Part shown: piece by piece, positions 43,307 to 53,280 of the stretch
Position numbering within the stretch: the first letter of the stretch is position 1
Layout: every line of letters starts with the position of its first letter
Source: Dinghuibacter silviterrae
Lineage (GTDB): Bacteria; Bacteroidota; Bacteroidia; Chitinophagales; Chitinophagaceae
Reading direction: 5' to 3'
Length of the DNA: 64,000 bases
NCBI RefSeq assembly: GCF_004366355.1
Contig: NZ_SODV01000002.1
Span: forward strand, 2,272,768 to 2,336,767
The notes under the pieces: model-generated
The model's input: only the letters and a program-made list of their open reading frames with translations
Told to the model about the DNA's origin: nothing
Database searches by the model: none
Translations under genes and position numbers: made by a program

Positions 43307-44396
43307 AGGGGAGATCGGGGAGAAATTCCGTGATGTCGGAATAGAAGACTCCAGTCCCCGCCCCGTTATTTTGCAGGCTTTGACCGCCGAGTCCGATATA
43401 GCCATGGGGCACCAGGGTATTGGTCGTGGGATCTTTGATGTTCAATGTCATGGCGATCGCGCCTACACGTCCGGCACCGGGAAAACTGCTTTTTACCGAC
43501 CATTGGTCCGTGGCAAAATCATATTCCCAACAATCCGTCTGGCTGGGTCCGTTGGAGCCCAGGGTTACGTAGGCTTTGGGTATCCCATTGCTTACCCCGG
43601 TAAAGGCTACCGCATTGGTGCGCTGGACGCGGTACCCGGCGTCATAGCTCTGGTCCGTTATGCCGAATATCCTCCTTAGGCTATCGCTCCACCGGTGCCC
43701 AAGAGGTCTGCTTGGGTCGTAAAACCAGAAGTCGCTTACATTAAGTTGGTTGTCGCCGGTGCCTGTAACGACATAGCCTTTGTTTTGATATACCCAGGAA
43801 GCCGCCCCTGCCCATTTGGGCCCTGGAAAGGGTTCGGTGACCCAACCGCCCGAGTCTTCTTTCCACACATAGAATTCCTTGTGGTAATTGTCGTTGCCGT
43901 CGATGCCCCCCAGCACCCCCCCGATGTTGTAAGGTGCCCCGATACCAAAGGCCACCGCCGTCTTTACGCCCCCATTATTGGTTAACTTCGGGCTGGGTAT
44001 TGGGGTCCAGTTATTACTGCTGGGATCGAATTTGAAAAAATCGGTTGGAAAGTAAGTTCCGGTTCCGTTGTCGGTTCCATTGAAGCCTAAGCCGACGTAT
44101 CCGAATTTTGAAGTGGCAAAGGCAACCCCCAACGCCCTTCCGATGCTTGGCAATGTATCTACACTCGTCCAGTAATCGAGATTCGGATCATAATACCACA
44201 CGTCATTGAGGTAGTTGGATCCGTCGAACCCGGTGGCCACGTAACCCAGGTTGTTCAGCGTAAACGCTACCGCGCCGATCCGGCTGTTTCCATTAAAATC
44301 CGACCGCCTGAGCCAGTCCCCGTTATTGTTATTGCTGGAACGACTACAAGAAAAGAAGCCAAACGAACTCAAAAGCAACAAGGTTTGTACTTTCAT
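43278..44396 (-). CDS. Kelch-repeat lipoprotein
   Basis: This 372-residue protein has a lipoprotein signal (lipobox FFSC, Cys17) followed by an Asn-rich spacer (SRSSNNNN). The rest shows Kelch-type repeats: YVATGFDGSNYLNDVWYYDP, YVGLGFNGTDNGTGTYFPTD and YVVTGTGDNQLNVSDFWFYD. These make a six-bladed beta-propeller. It would sit on the outer membrane or cell surface; its ligand is unknown. Convergent overlap with the YkgJ gene is 29 bases. Confidence 0.9.
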   Translation of the reverse strand: MKVQTLLLLSSFGFFSCSRSSNNNNGDWLRRSDFNGNSRIGAVAFTLNNLGYVATGFDGSNYLNDVWYYDPNLDYWTSVDTLPSIGRALGVAFATSKFGYVGLGFNGTDNGTGTYFPTDFFKFDPSSNNWTPIPSPKLTNNGGVKTAVAFGIGAPYNIGGVLGGIDGNDNYHKEFYVWKEDSGGWVTEPFPGPKWAGAASWVYQNKGYVVTGTGDNQLNVSDFWFYDPSRPLGHRWSDSLRRIFGITDQSYDAGYRVQRTNAVAFTGVSNGIPKAYVTLGSNGPSQTDCWEYDFATDQWSVKSSFPGAGRVGAIAMTLNIKDPTTNTLVPHGYIGLGGQSLQNNGAGTGVFYSDITEFLPDLPFNPDDYNNQ

Positions 44397-44566
44397 GACT
44401 ATGCTAGATTTGATATGGATGCCAAACTATTGGGATCCAGTGAGGGCAATTCGTTAAAATGGAATTACATCACCTATTTATAGACGAAAAAAGACCAGTT
44501 GTGGTTATAAAAAAGATTGTAGGGATTTATGCGCTGTTGATAGGTGAAAATTGCTATCTTATCGGT

Positions 44567-45772
44567 ATGAACACAACCATGGCTTCACCCCTGACCGCAG
44601 CCGCGCCCCCCGTCGCCAAGACGCGGATCGTGTCCATCGACATCCTTCGCGGCGCCGTCATGATCATTATGGCGCTGGACCACGTCCGGGACTATTTCAG
44701 CACCGCCACCGGAGACCCCACGGACCTCCACAGCACGACGCCCCTGTTGTTCTTTACGCGCTGGATCACGCACTTTTGCGCGCCCACCTTTGTGTTCCTG
44801 TCGGGCGTATCGGCCTATATCGCGGGCCGGCGCAGGACCCGGCCGGAGTTGGGTTCGTTCCTGATGACACGCGGTGCATGGTTGGTGCTCATAGAAGTCA
44901 GCCTGGTGACCCTTGGCTGGACCTTCGACCCCGCTTATCATGTCATTATTTTCCAGGTGATCTGGGCTATCGGTTGGAGTATGATCATCCTTGGGCTGCT
45001 CGCACGGCTGTCCCCGGCCCTTATTCCTTTTGTGGGCGTGCTTCTGGTAGCGGGTCATAACGCGACCGACTATTTTCCCCATAACGGCCCCGCCTGGGAT
45101 ATCCTGCTCACGTCACCGCCCACCTTTATCGGCTACGCACCCCACAGGGGCTTTTTTGACCTGTATGCCATCCTGCCCTGGACGGGGGTGATGCTGATGG
45201 GTTATTCGATCGGGCGGTGGTTTACCCCGGATTATCCTGCGGAGCAACGGCGCAAGCTGTTGTTACGCGCGGGTTTTGCGGTCACCGCGCTGTTCATCCT
45301 CCTGAGGTTTATCAACGGGTATGGGGACCGCAGTCCCTGGTCGGTACAATCTTCCCCCCTGTACACGGTTTTGTCCTTCGTGAACACGACCAAGTACCCC
45401 CCTTCCCTACTCTACCTTTGTATGACCCTTGGGCCTGTGCTGATCCTGCTGGCCCTGACGGAAAAGGCCAAGGGCGCTTTTGTTTCCGTGATCCAGGTAT
45501 ACGGCAGGGTTCCCTTTTTCTATTATGTGATCCACCTCTACCTGATCCATTTTTGTTGTGCGGTGCTTTTCTTTGTCTCCGGGTATGGTTTTAAGGATGC
45601 ATTCGATCCCCACTCCCCCGGCCCCTTCCTTTTCCGCCGAAGCGATCTGGGTTTTGGCCTCGGCGGAGTGTACCTCGTCTGGCTTTTTGTAGTCTTTGTG
45701 CTATATTTTCCTAGTAAGTGGTACGATCGCTACAAGCGCGTACATAATAAATGGTGGTTTAGTTATATTTGA
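44567..45772 (+). CDS. DUF1624/HGSNAT-like membrane acyltransferase
   Basis: This 401-residue protein starts at ATG 44567; an upstream frame to 44459 adds 36 residues that do not fit the family. The diagnostic N-terminus TRIVSIDILRGAVMIIMALD and HVRDYF match the bacterial relatives of heparan-alpha-glucosaminide N-acetyltransferase. There are about ten membrane helices, and the His-containing HFCAPTFVFLSGVSAYIAG loop is typical. It probably moves acyl groups onto sugars at the membrane, but its substrate is unknown. TATCTTAT (44555-44562) may be the -7 box. Confidence 0.88.
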   Translation: MNTTMASPLTAAAPPVAKTRIVSIDILRGAVMIIMALDHVRDYFSTATGDPTDLHSTTPLLFFTRWITHFCAPTFVFLSGVSAYIAGRRRTRPELGSFLMTRGAWLVLIEVSLVTLGWTFDPAYHVIIFQVIWAIGWSMIILGLLARLSPALIPFVGVLLVAGHNATDYFPHNGPAWDILLTSPPTFIGYAPHRGFFDLYAILPWTGVMLMGYSIGRWFTPDYPAEQRRKLLLRAGFAVTALFILLRFINGYGDRSPWSVQSSPLYTVLSFVNTTKYPPSLLYLCMTLGPVLILLALTEKAKGAFVSVIQVYGRVPFFYYVIHLYLIHFCCAVLFFVSGYGFKDAFDPHSPGPFLFRRSDLGFGLGGVYLVWLFVVFVLYFPSKWYDRYKRVHNKWWFSYI

Positions 45773-45785
45773 TTGACTACTTTTA
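45764..45785 (+). promoter_or_regulatory. Candidate -7 boxes for the T9SS cargo gene
   Basis: Two boxes stand close together: TATATTTG (45764-45771, a full match, overlapping the end of the acyltransferase gene) and TACTTTTA (45778-45785). The ATG is at 45810. No clear -33 element was found for either. Confidence 0.4.
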
Positions 45786-45809
45786 CCGGGTCAATCATCC
45801 GTTATCCTA

Positions 45810-47135
45810 ATGAAACGATTATGCCTAGCCAACCTGTCCATAGCCGGAGTCGTTCTCCCTATTGCCCTTACGGCTCAATGCACGGGCACTTGTCCATCGG
45901 GTGCCCTTACCACCCTTCCCTCCGGTACTTCGGTGACCATTCCGGCAGGGACCACTTACTGTGTCTCGGGTTCAGTCGTGAACAAGACCACCAGCTATGT
46001 GATCAACGGCACCCTCATTGTGCAGGGCGGACCGGACACCATCGGGTCGGTCACCCTCAGCCGGACCGGAGTCATTGATGTGCAAACGGGCGGCCATTTG
46101 GTCGTCAGCGGCACCTTTACAGGGGACCCCACCACCCCCGCGCCCGCCATCACCAATGTCAATGTCTGTAACGAGGGCGTTCTGAACATTACCGGCGCCT
46201 TTCAGCAACAAGAGATCAATATGGCCATCGCCTCCGGTGGCGTGCTCCTCGTCCAGGGTTCCTGGTCGACCAATGCCTCCGACGTCACGATCGACATCGG
46301 TCCCTCCGCCCTCATCGAAATCTGCGGCGTCGTGACCGTCAGCAAAAACGGTTTCCTGACAGAAACGGGGACCGGTACTTCCTACCTTTTCCAACATACC
46401 GGGGGCACCTATAACGGGTGGATATCCACCGCCCAAAACGCCAGCAACATAGACTGGACGTCCGTCGCTCCTTCCGCCTTCGCCACACACCCCGCCGCGC
46501 GGACGTGCAACGGCTGCGGGAACCTCACCCTTGCGCCCCCCGGCGCCGACAACAACTGCGGGGACGCCGCCGCCACCTACGCCAACATCATCCTCCCCCT
46601 GCAGGTCATCAATTTTTATGAAAGCATGCAAGGCGACACCCTCCTGATCACTACCGATGTGGCCACGGGGAGTCGATGGACCGCCACAGCCCTGATGGCG
46701 TCCCCCGATGGACGGAGTTTTGCAAAAACAGCATACGCCGCCGTGGAAAGCGTCTCCGCCGGTTTGGTGCACTTTACGTACTCTTTACCCTTCAAACAAG
46801 CTGACCAGTATTTCCAATGGAAGGCGTGGACAGCGGGGGACAGCATCCAGTCCTGGGTTCTGCCCCCCCTGCTCACGGGGGCAAGCGGGCTGCGCGTATA
46901 CCCCAACCCGGCTTCCACCGTGTTGTACCTGCGCATCCCCCAGGACAAGGCATTCACGACGGCAACCCTTACCGACAATACAGGAAGGCTTGTCCGGCAG
47001 ATCACCATCCCCGCACAGGGTGGCCTTATCTCTATCGATCTGCCGGCCGGCCTTTCTCAAGGACTGTATTTCATCACTTTTCGCGGAGACCGTGCGCAAC
47101 CGGTTGCGCTAAAAGTATTCATCAAACAACGATAG
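45810..47135 (+). CDS. T9SS cargo protein with parallel-beta repeats
   Basis: This 441-residue secreted protein has a signal peptide (LANLSIAGVVLPIALTAQ), a low-charge Gly/Thr-rich region with strand repeats resembling a beta-helix (INGTLIVQGGPDTIGSVTLS; GHLVVSGTFTGDP) and a C-terminal type A sorting domain (GLRVYPNPASTVLYLRIPQ; LSQGLYFITFRGD). The C-terminal domain directs passage through the type IX system to the cell surface. The binding or enzyme activity of the middle part is not recognised. Confidence 0.9.
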   Translation: MKRLCLANLSIAGVVLPIALTAQCTGTCPSGALTTLPSGTSVTIPAGTTYCVSGSVVNKTTSYVINGTLIVQGGPDTIGSVTLSRTGVIDVQTGGHLVVSGTFTGDPTTPAPAITNVNVCNEGVLNITGAFQQQEINMAIASGGVLLVQGSWSTNASDVTIDIGPSALIEICGVVTVSKNGFLTETGTGTSYLFQHTGGTYNGWISTAQNASNIDWTSVAPSAFATHPAARTCNGCGNLTLAPPGADNNCGDAAATYANIILPLQVINFYESMQGDTLLITTDVATGSRWTATALMASPDGRSFAKTAYAAVESVSAGLVHFTYSLPFKQADQYFQWKAWTAGDSIQSWVLPPLLTGASGLRVYPNPASTVLYLRIPQDKAFTTATLTDNTGRLVRQITIPAQGGLISIDLPAGLSQGLYFITFRGDRAQPVALKVFIKQR

Positions 47136-47171
47136 CGCACTTCGCCGGGGATTTTTTTTACCTTTCGGCCT

Positions 47172-48995
47172 ATGCAAAATCGTTTAATCCATGCGGCTTT
47201 GGCGATATGCCTGGCCCTCCACGCGGCTAGAGCCGGGGCTCAGAACACTACACCTGAGGCCCCGGTGACGGCCGCTACCGCGCCCGCCGCTCCCGCCTCC
47301 GCTTCGGAGACGCCCTTCGTTCCCCAGGAGACGCCCGCCGACCGCGACGCCCGTATGTCGTGGTGGCGGGAGGCGCGTTTTGGGATGTTCATCCACTGGG
47401 GCGTCTACTCCGTCCCCGCCGGCCGCTATGACGGCAAGGAAGTCCCCGGCCTCGGCGAATGGATCATGCACGACGCCCGCATCCCCCGCGCCACCTATCA
47501 ACAATACGCGCGCTCATTCGATCCTATCCACTATGACCCCGATGCCTGGGTCCGTCTCGCCAAAGAGGCCGGTGTAAAGTATATCGTCATCACCTCCAAA
47601 CACCACGACGGCTTTGCGCTGTTCGATACAAAGGCCAGTCCCTGGAACGTCGTCCAGGCCACACCCTACGGCAAAGACCTCCTCGCCCCTCTTGCCGCCG
47701 CCTGCCGCAAATACGGCATCCGCCTCGGCTTCTACTACTCCCAGGCCAACGACTGGAACAACCCCGGCGGCGCCGCTGCCGGCGGCCACTGGGACTCCAC
47801 CCAAAACGGCAGCATGGACGACTATATCCGGAACGTCGCCGTCCCCCAGGTCAAGGAAATCCTCACCCACTACGGCAAGGTCGCAGAGCTCTGGTGGGAC
47901 GTTCCCACCGGGATGACCCCCGCGCGCGCCGCCCAGTTCCTCCCCCTGCTCGCTCTCCAACCCGGGATCATCGTCAACAACCGCCTCGGCGGCGACGTCA
48001 AGGGCGACATCGAAACCCCCGAACAATACATCCCCGCCACCGGGATCCCCGGCCGCGATTGGGAAACCTGTATGACCATGAACGATACCTGGGGGTACAA
48101 GGTGGACGATAACCACTGGAAAAGCGCTTCGACGCTTATCCGCAACCTCGTCGACATCGCGTCGAAGGGCGGGAACTATTTGCTCAACGTCGGGCCCACT
48201 TCCCTCGGCGATTTTCCCGGGCCCATCGTGGAGCGCTTGCAGTCGATCGGGCGGTGGATGAAGGTCAACGGCGAGGCCATTTACGGGACGACTGCGAGTC
48301 CTTTTGAGCATCTTGATTGGGGGCGGTGTACGCAGAAGCCGGGGGTGCTTTACCTGCATGTGTTTAATTGGCCTGCGGATGGGCGGTTACTGGTGCCCGG
48401 GCTTCGATCCGTCCCCGGTTCTGCATATCTGCTCGACGGGCACAAGCCCCTGCGTTTCGAGCATACCGCCGAAGGGCTGATCATCCACCTGCCCACAGCA
48501 CCCCCCGACAGCATCGCTTCCGTGATCGTGGTGAAGGGGGGCAAGATGGTCGTCGTCCATACCCCGCCCAAGCCCCTGCTTTCGGCTGCGGATGGGTCCT
48601 TTACGCTATCCGCCGCTCAGGCCCGCCTGGGTTCTACGGGGCAACCGCCGCAGTTGGAGGGTGAACCCGGGCGTCAAAATATTGGGTACTGGACAGATAC
48701 AAAGGCCTGGGCCAGTTGGACGGTCTCCGTTAAAAAGCCCGGCCGGTATGCGGTGGCCGTTGACGTGGCGACACCGGCGTCGTCCCCGGCCTGGACCATT
48801 ACCCTATCGGGTCCCATCGCTTTAAAGATAGACACGGTGGTCAGTGGGACTGGCAGTTATGGCACTTATCAAAACCAGGCGATGGGGCAATTGAATGTCG
48901 CGCAGGCGGGGACTTATGTGTTGCGGATTAGTCCGCGGGAGACGGGGTGGGAGCCGGTGAATCTACGATCGGTTCAGTTGACACCGGTGCCGTAA
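47172..48995 (+). CDS. Alpha-L-fucosidase, GH29
   Basis: This 607-residue enzyme hydrolyses terminal alpha-L-fucose. After a signal peptide and an Ala/Pro-rich spacer comes the GH29 barrel: WREARFGMFIHWGVYSVPAG, KYIVITSKHHDGFALFDT, and the nucleophile Asp near residue 243 (ELWWDVPTG). The later GGNYLLNVGPTSLGDFPGP is also diagnostic. A beta-sandwich follows at the C-terminus. TACCTTTC (47159-47166) could be its -7 box. It probably acts in the periplasm; with the GH78 gene it points to degradation of deoxyhexose-rich glycans. Confidence 0.95.
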   Translation: MQNRLIHAALAICLALHAARAGAQNTTPEAPVTAATAPAAPASASETPFVPQETPADRDARMSWWREARFGMFIHWGVYSVPAGRYDGKEVPGLGEWIMHDARIPRATYQQYARSFDPIHYDPDAWVRLAKEAGVKYIVITSKHHDGFALFDTKASPWNVVQATPYGKDLLAPLAAACRKYGIRLGFYYSQANDWNNPGGAAAGGHWDSTQNGSMDDYIRNVAVPQVKEILTHYGKVAELWWDVPTGMTPARAAQFLPLLALQPGIIVNNRLGGDVKGDIETPEQYIPATGIPGRDWETCMTMNDTWGYKVDDNHWKSASTLIRNLVDIASKGGNYLLNVGPTSLGDFPGPIVERLQSIGRWMKVNGEAIYGTTASPFEHLDWGRCTQKPGVLYLHVFNWPADGRLLVPGLRSVPGSAYLLDGHKPLRFEHTAEGLIIHLPTAPPDSIASVIVVKGGKMVVVHTPPKPLLSAADGSFTLSAAQARLGSTGQPPQLEGEPGRQNIGYWTDTKAWASWTVSVKKPGRYAVAVDVATPASSPAWTITLSGPIALKIDTVVSGTGSYGTYQNQAMGQLNVAQAGTYVLRISPRETGWEPVNLRSVQLTPVP

Positions 48996-49009
48996 AAGCC
49001 ATATATTTG
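48978..49009 (+). promoter_or_regulatory. Candidate promoter of the MNT gene
   Basis: TATATTTG (49002-49009) is a full match to TAnnTTTG, with TTG (48978-48980) 21 bases upstream, inside the fucosidase 3' end. The ATG is at 49014, so the transcript would be almost leaderless. Confidence 0.5.
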
Positions 49010-49013
49010 TAAC

Positions 49014-49316
49014 ATGGCCCTTTCCGCACATGATACCCACCTTCTTCGGAAATACTTTGCCGGCAAACCGGTAAAAAGGGCCTATTTATTCGGATCCTAC
49101 GCGCGAAACACTGCTGTAAAGGGAACCAGTGATATTGATATTCTACTGGAACTTGACTATTCCAAACCTATCGGCATGAGATTTTTTAGTTTCCAACGTG
49201 AACTTGAAGATCTTTTGCATAATAAGGTAGACGTTGTCACAAGTGATGGAATTTCCAAATATGTTCTTCCATACATTGAAAAAGATAAGATTCTGATCTA
49301 TGTAGCCACCGCTTAG
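49014..49316 (+). CDS. MNT-type minimal nucleotidyltransferase
   Basis: This 100-residue protein shows the GS-x(n)-DxD motif of the pol-beta-like superfamily (FGSYARNTAVKGTSDIDILL) and a third acidic residue (KVDVVTSDG). Such proteins usually pair with a HEPN protein as an antitoxin that AMPylates the toxin. No HEPN gene follows; the next 225 bases are AT-rich and empty of a convincing ORF, so it is an orphan. It is AT-richer than its neighbours, which suggests transfer. Confidence 0.9.
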   Translation: MALSAHDTHLLRKYFAGKPVKRAYLFGSYARNTAVKGTSDIDILLELDYSKPIGMRFFSFQRELEDLLHNKVDVVTSDGISKYVLPYIEKDKILIYVATA

Positions 49317-49542
49317 CTCTGCCCATGCTGAAACAGCAGTTTTCAAAAATACTGATTGGGTTTGGGGGCTAATACTCTAATATTGCGAACGGATCATATA
49401 CCAAATATATTCATTCGTCGCATGACATCCCCCTTTGCTCTACGCGCATACTAGGCACAGGACCTGATACGTTAATCAGCTAAACCATTTGCCCTTCGAA
49501 TAGAGCGCTACCCTTTTTTTTCTGGTCGTAAAATCAAGGCTC

Positions 49543-50304
49543 ATGACTTCTTATGGCAAGGGTTTCCTTTGTACCCTGTTGATCGCGTGCGCGTTTCAAC
49601 GGGTGAATGCGCAATTTATCACCTCCCGCTATGAAATCGGCGGTAGCCTGGGCGCCCTGATCTACCAGGGCGACCTCTCCGAAGGGGCGCTGGGGTACAC
49701 CCGGACGCTAAAACCCGCCCTGGGTCTGTATGTAGCGCGGGCGCTTGACGAACATTTTTCCGTCCGGCTCAACCTGGATTTTGGGACGCTGACGGGGAAT
49801 GACGCCAGCTATTCCAGCCCGGCCTATCGGAAAGAACGCGCCTTTTCCTTTAATACGTCCGTTGCGGAGTTGTCGGCCATGATGGTCTGGCATCCGCTGG
49901 GCAACATCCTGTCGGGAAACGACGCCCGTTTTTCCCCATATCTATTTGCTGGCTTAGGCGTTAGCGGCTTGAATGTCAATAGAAACTGGTCCCATCTGAA
50001 CGTCGCCTATTTTCAGTCAGACTCCTCCTTCCTTCATGGTCTGGCGCGGGACACCACAACGGCGATGCCTAAAGCGATCCCGGTCATTCCTGTGGGCGTT
50101 GGCGTCCGTTACCGGATCACCGATAACCTCGGTATCACCGCGGAGTGGACCTACCGCGTGGATTTTACGGACTACCTGGACGGCTTCAAGTACGCCGCCG
50201 ATCCTGGCAAAAATGATTACTACTACGGGTTTATGATCGGAATCAGCTACCGGTTCGGGCATAACAAGCTGGACTGCCCGAAGATGCCGAAATCGGTTCA
50301 TTAA
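49543..50304 (+). CDS. Outer-membrane barrel protein, DUF6089-like
   Basis: This 253-residue protein has a signal peptide ending at VNAQ and strand-rich sequence with the start EIGGSLGALIYQGDLSE and the end MIGISYRFGHNK, as in DUF6089-type barrels. The middle holds PYLFAGLGVSGLNVNRNW. It shares the fold with the protein at 61425-62282. The last four bases overlap the convergent AraC gene in a TTAA tetramer that gives both stops. Function unknown; likely a small outer-membrane barrel. Confidence 0.85.
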   Translation: MTSYGKGFLCTLLIACAFQRVNAQFITSRYEIGGSLGALIYQGDLSEGALGYTRTLKPALGLYVARALDEHFSVRLNLDFGTLTGNDASYSSPAYRKERAFSFNTSVAELSAMMVWHPLGNILSGNDARFSPYLFAGLGVSGLNVNRNWSHLNVAYFQSDSSFLHGLARDTTTAMPKAIPVIPVGVGVRYRITDNLGITAEWTYRVDFTDYLDGFKYAADPGKNDYYYGFMIGISYRFGHNKLDCPKMPKSVH

Positions 50305-51200
50305 CGCCGCCGATAGGCCCCGGGCGTGACCCCCTCCATCTTCCTGAACATCCGTACAAAGTAGTTGACATCGGAAAACCCGCACCGGAAACTCACATCG
50401 GAAATGCTGCCGTGGGTTTCCGCGAGGAGCTGTTTGGCCAGCCGGATGCGCTCGCGGTTGACGTATTCGAGGGGGGTGAGGCCGAACTGTTCCTTAAACC
50501 ATTTGAAGAACATGTTGCGGCTGAGATAGGCCTTACGGCTGAGGGTGTCCACGGGGATGCGCTCGGTGAGGTGCTCGTGGATATAGTGAAGGACATAGTG
50601 GAGACGGCTGTGGTTTTCCTGTTGGCCGGCCTCGCTTTGGATCTGGAAGAGGTGCTGGCTTTGGAGGAGCCGGATGAGGAGTTCTTTGAGGTTGAGGTCG
50701 GCGTAGATGTTTTTGGCCTTGTCGCCGCTGCTGCAGACGCGGATCAATTTGTTGATCAGCGACGTGATCTCGGCCTCGTTGTCGAAGTGGTAGCGGTTGA
50801 ACCGGAGGGTCCAGTGGGCGCCCTCTCCCTGGTAAACATCGTCTAAGAAATGGACGGTGTCGCGGACATAGCCGGCGTCGACCGTTAGCGCGATACACTG
50901 GGTGGGGCTTTGTTCCCGCGCCTCCGGGAAGTCGATGACCATGGTCTCGCCGGCGGGGGCGATGACGCTTTCGCCCGGGAGGTAGTCAAAGGCGGGATCG
51001 CCGAAGATGTGCATGACCTTCTTACCACGGATCATACTCGTGACGACGAAGTCGGGGAAAGTAAGGGGAACACGGTAGGCCTCCTCGTATGATTCGTAGA
51101 TGTTGAGTTCGCAGTGCTCCAGGTTGAACACACGGCGGTTCTCCACCAACGTTTGCAACCGGCGGGGCTCTGTCAGGGGAATAAGACGGGGGGCAGGCAT
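50301..51200 (-). CDS. AraC family transcriptional regulator
   Basis: This 299-residue regulator has an N-terminal cupin-like ligand-binding half (LPGESVIAPAGETMVIDFPE) and a C-terminal double helix-turn-helix of about residues 200-298 (IPVDTLSRKAYLSRNMFFKW; ISDVSFRCGFSDVNYFVRMF; MEGVTPGAYRRR). It is divergent from the aldehyde dehydrogenase across 140 bases. The arrangement AraC-ALDH-DUF779 strongly suggests that it senses an aldehyde or alcohol and activates the divergent pair. Confidence 0.95.
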   Translation of the reverse strand: MPAPRLIPLTEPRRLQTLVENRRVFNLEHCELNIYESYEEAYRVPLTFPDFVVTSMIRGKKVMHIFGDPAFDYLPGESVIAPAGETMVIDFPEAREQSPTQCIALTVDAGYVRDTVHFLDDVYQGEGAHWTLRFNRYHFDNEAEITSLINKLIRVCSSGDKAKNIYADLNLKELLIRLLQSQHLFQIQSEAGQQENHSRLHYVLHYIHEHLTERIPVDTLSRKAYLSRNMFFKWFKEQFGLTPLEYVNRERIRLAKQLLAETHGSISDVSFRCGFSDVNYFVRMFRKMEGVTPGAYRRR

Positions 51201-51340
51201 CGATAATCAAATTACGGCGATTTCCGGGGGGGCACAATGAGGAGGTACGATTGTGCTAAAAAAAGATACGAAAGAGCAGCGGCCGGAGAAAACCCTTTTT
51301 GAAATTCGCCCATCCTATAACGATAAAAATTGCTTGCATT

Positions 51341-52873
51341 ATGAGTACGACAACGATGGCCGCCCCCGCCTCCAACGTAGCGAACCGTCCCCGTTTCAAG
51401 GAACGGTACGAACACTATATCGGTGGAGAATGGGTGGCGCCCGCGAAAGGCGCCTATTTTGACAATATTTCCCCCATGGACGGGCGGGTATTTACCCAGG
51501 CCGCCAGGGGCGATGCCCAGGACATTGACAAGGCCCTGGACGCGGCCCACAAGGCTTTCCCTTCCTGGAGCAAAACCAGCGCCGCGCAGCGTAGCAACAT
51601 GTTGCTCAAGATTGCCCAGCGCATCGAGGACAACCTGGAATACCTCGCCACGGTAGAGACCATCGACAACGGCAAGGCCATCCGGGAAACCCGGGCCGCG
51701 GACCTGCCGCTCACCGTCGACCACTTCCGGTATTTCGGGGGTGTCATCCGTAGCGAGGAAGGTTCGATCAGCGAACTGGACGAGACAACGGTGAGCATCA
51801 ATATCCATGAACCCATCGGCGTGGTCGGCCAGATCATCCCGTGGAACTTTCCCTTGCTGATGGCCACGTGGAAATTGGCGCCGGCCCTGGCGGCGGGTTG
51901 TTGCGTCGTCATCAAACCGGCCGAGCAGACCCCTACGAGCATCATGTGCCTGATGGAATTGATCGGGGACCTGATCCCGCCGGGTGTGGTCAATGTCGTT
52001 ACGGGTTTCGGACCGGAGGCCGGGAAACCCCTGGCCAGCTCTAGCCGGGTGGCCAAGGTGGCCTTTACGGGTGAAACGACAACGGGCCGGCTGATCATGC
52101 AATATGCTTCCGAGAACCTCATCCCGGTTACGATGGAATTGGGGGGTAAGAGCCCGAATATATTTTTTCCCTCCGTTATGGACGAAGACGATGAGTTCCT
52201 GGACAAAGCGATAGAAGGCGCGGTCATGTTTGCCCTCAACCAGGGCGAGGTGTGTACCTGTCCGAGCCGCATCCTGGTCCACGAGCGCGTATACGACCGG
52301 TTTATGGAGCGCGTGGTGCGCCGGACCCGGGCGATCAAGGTAGGGAACCCGCTGGCCGACGATACGATGATGGGCGCCCAGGCCTCGGAAGACCAATACA
52401 ACAAGATCCTCAGCTATATGGATATAGGCAAGCAGGAAGGGGCCCAGGTGTTGTGCGGGGGCGGCCCCTTCCATATCAACAGCGGTTTGGAGCACGGCTA
52501 TTATATCGAACCGACCATCTTCAGGGGGAACAACAAGATGCGCATCTTCCAGGAGGAAATCTTCGGACCCGTCACCTCGGTGACCACGTTCAAGACCCCG
52601 GAGGAAGCCATCGCGATCGCCAACGACACCCTCTATGGTTTGGGCGCCGGTGTATGGACCCGTGACGCACACGAGCTCTATCAGGTGCCCCGGGCCATAC
52701 AAGCCGGGCGCGTATGGGTCAACTGCTATCACGCCTATCCCGCCCACGCACCCTTTGGCGGGTACAAAAAGTCGGGCTTTGGCCGGGAAACCCACAAGAT
52801 GATGCTCAATCACTACCGCCAGACAAAGAACATGCTTATATCGTACAGTAAGACCAAGCTGGGCTTTTTCTAG
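51341..52873 (+). CDS. Aldehyde dehydrogenase, ExaC/AldB-like
   Basis: This 510-residue NAD(P)-dependent enzyme starts at ATG 51341; an upstream ATG at 51299 adds 14 residues that do not fit the family. The general base Glu266 ([14 protein letters not shown]) and catalytic Cys305 ([11 protein letters not shown]) are present, with the family phrases [11 protein letters not shown] and [16 protein letters not shown]. It oxidises short aldehydes such as acetaldehyde to acids. DUF779 follows after one base, a known pairing. The divergent AraC gene probably controls both. Confidence 0.95.
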   Translation: MSTTTMAAPASNVANRPRFKERYEHYIGGEWVAPAKGAYFDNISPMDGRVFTQAARGDAQDIDKALDAAHKAFPSWSKTSAAQRSNMLLKIAQRIEDNLEYLATVETIDNGKAIRETRAADLPLTVDHFRYFGGVIRSEEGSISELDETTVSINIHEPIGVVGQIIPWNFPLLMATWKLAPALAAGCCVVIKPAEQTPTSIMCLMELIGDLIPPGVVNVVTGFGPEAGKPLASSSRVAKVAFTGETTTGRLIMQYASENLIPVTMELGGKSPNIFFPSVMDEDDEFLDKAIEGAVMFALNQGEVCTCPSRILVHERVYDRFMERVVRRTRAIKVGNPLADDTMMGAQASEDQYNKILSYMDIGKQEGAQVLCGGGPFHINSGLEHGYYIEPTIFRGNNKMRIFQEEIFGPVTSVTTFKTPEEAIAIANDTLYGLGAGVWTRDAHELYQVPRAIQAGRVWVNCYHAYPAHAPFGGYKKSGFGRETHKMMLNHYRQTKNMLISYSKTKLGFF

Positions 52874-52874
52874 T

Positions 52875-53252
52875 ATGCTAGCCTTTCCAGATAACCAGAG
52901 GGTCCTGGCTACACCGGCGGCCCTAGACCTGATCGAGGTTTTGCGCAAGGAGCATGGCCCCCTCATGTTCCATCAAAGCGGTGGCTGTTGCGACGGGTCG
53001 CAACCCATGTGTTTTATGCAAGGAGAATTTAAAACGGGGGGCAGCGACGTCCGCCTTGGGGAGGTGGACGGCTGCCCCTTTTTTATGAGCGCCGACCAGT
53101 TCGACTATTGGAAGCATACCCAACTTATCCTGGACGTGACGCCCGGGCGGGGCAGCAGCTTCTCCCTGGAGATCCCGCTGGGGGTTCGGTTTTTGATCCG
53201 GTCGCGGGTGTTTACGGAGGCGGAGTTGGAAGCATTGCCGCCAGTGGGCTGA
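52875..53252 (+). CDS. DUF779 protein
   Basis: This 125-residue cytosolic protein matches DUF779: MFHQSGGCCDGSQPMCF and FFMSADQFDYWKHTQLILDV are typical. The Cys pair and Cys in MCF may bind a metal. Proteins of this family are found beside aldehyde or alcohol dehydrogenases and are thought to help them, but their activity is not established. Its start lies one base after the ALDH stop, so it is co-translated. Confidence 0.92.
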   Translation: MLAFPDNQRVLATPAALDLIEVLRKEHGPLMFHQSGGCCDGSQPMCFMQGEFKTGGSDVRLGEVDGCPFFMSADQFDYWKHTQLILDVTPGRGSSFSLEIPLGVRFLIRSRVFTEAELEALPPVG

Positions 53253-53280
53253 CGTCGTTGCCTTCCGACGGAGCCGGTCT

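Noticed and set aside
49317-49542. Search for a HEPN gene or its remains after the MNT gene
   Set aside because: No frame with HEPN features (R-x4-6-H) was seen; the stretch looks non-coding.
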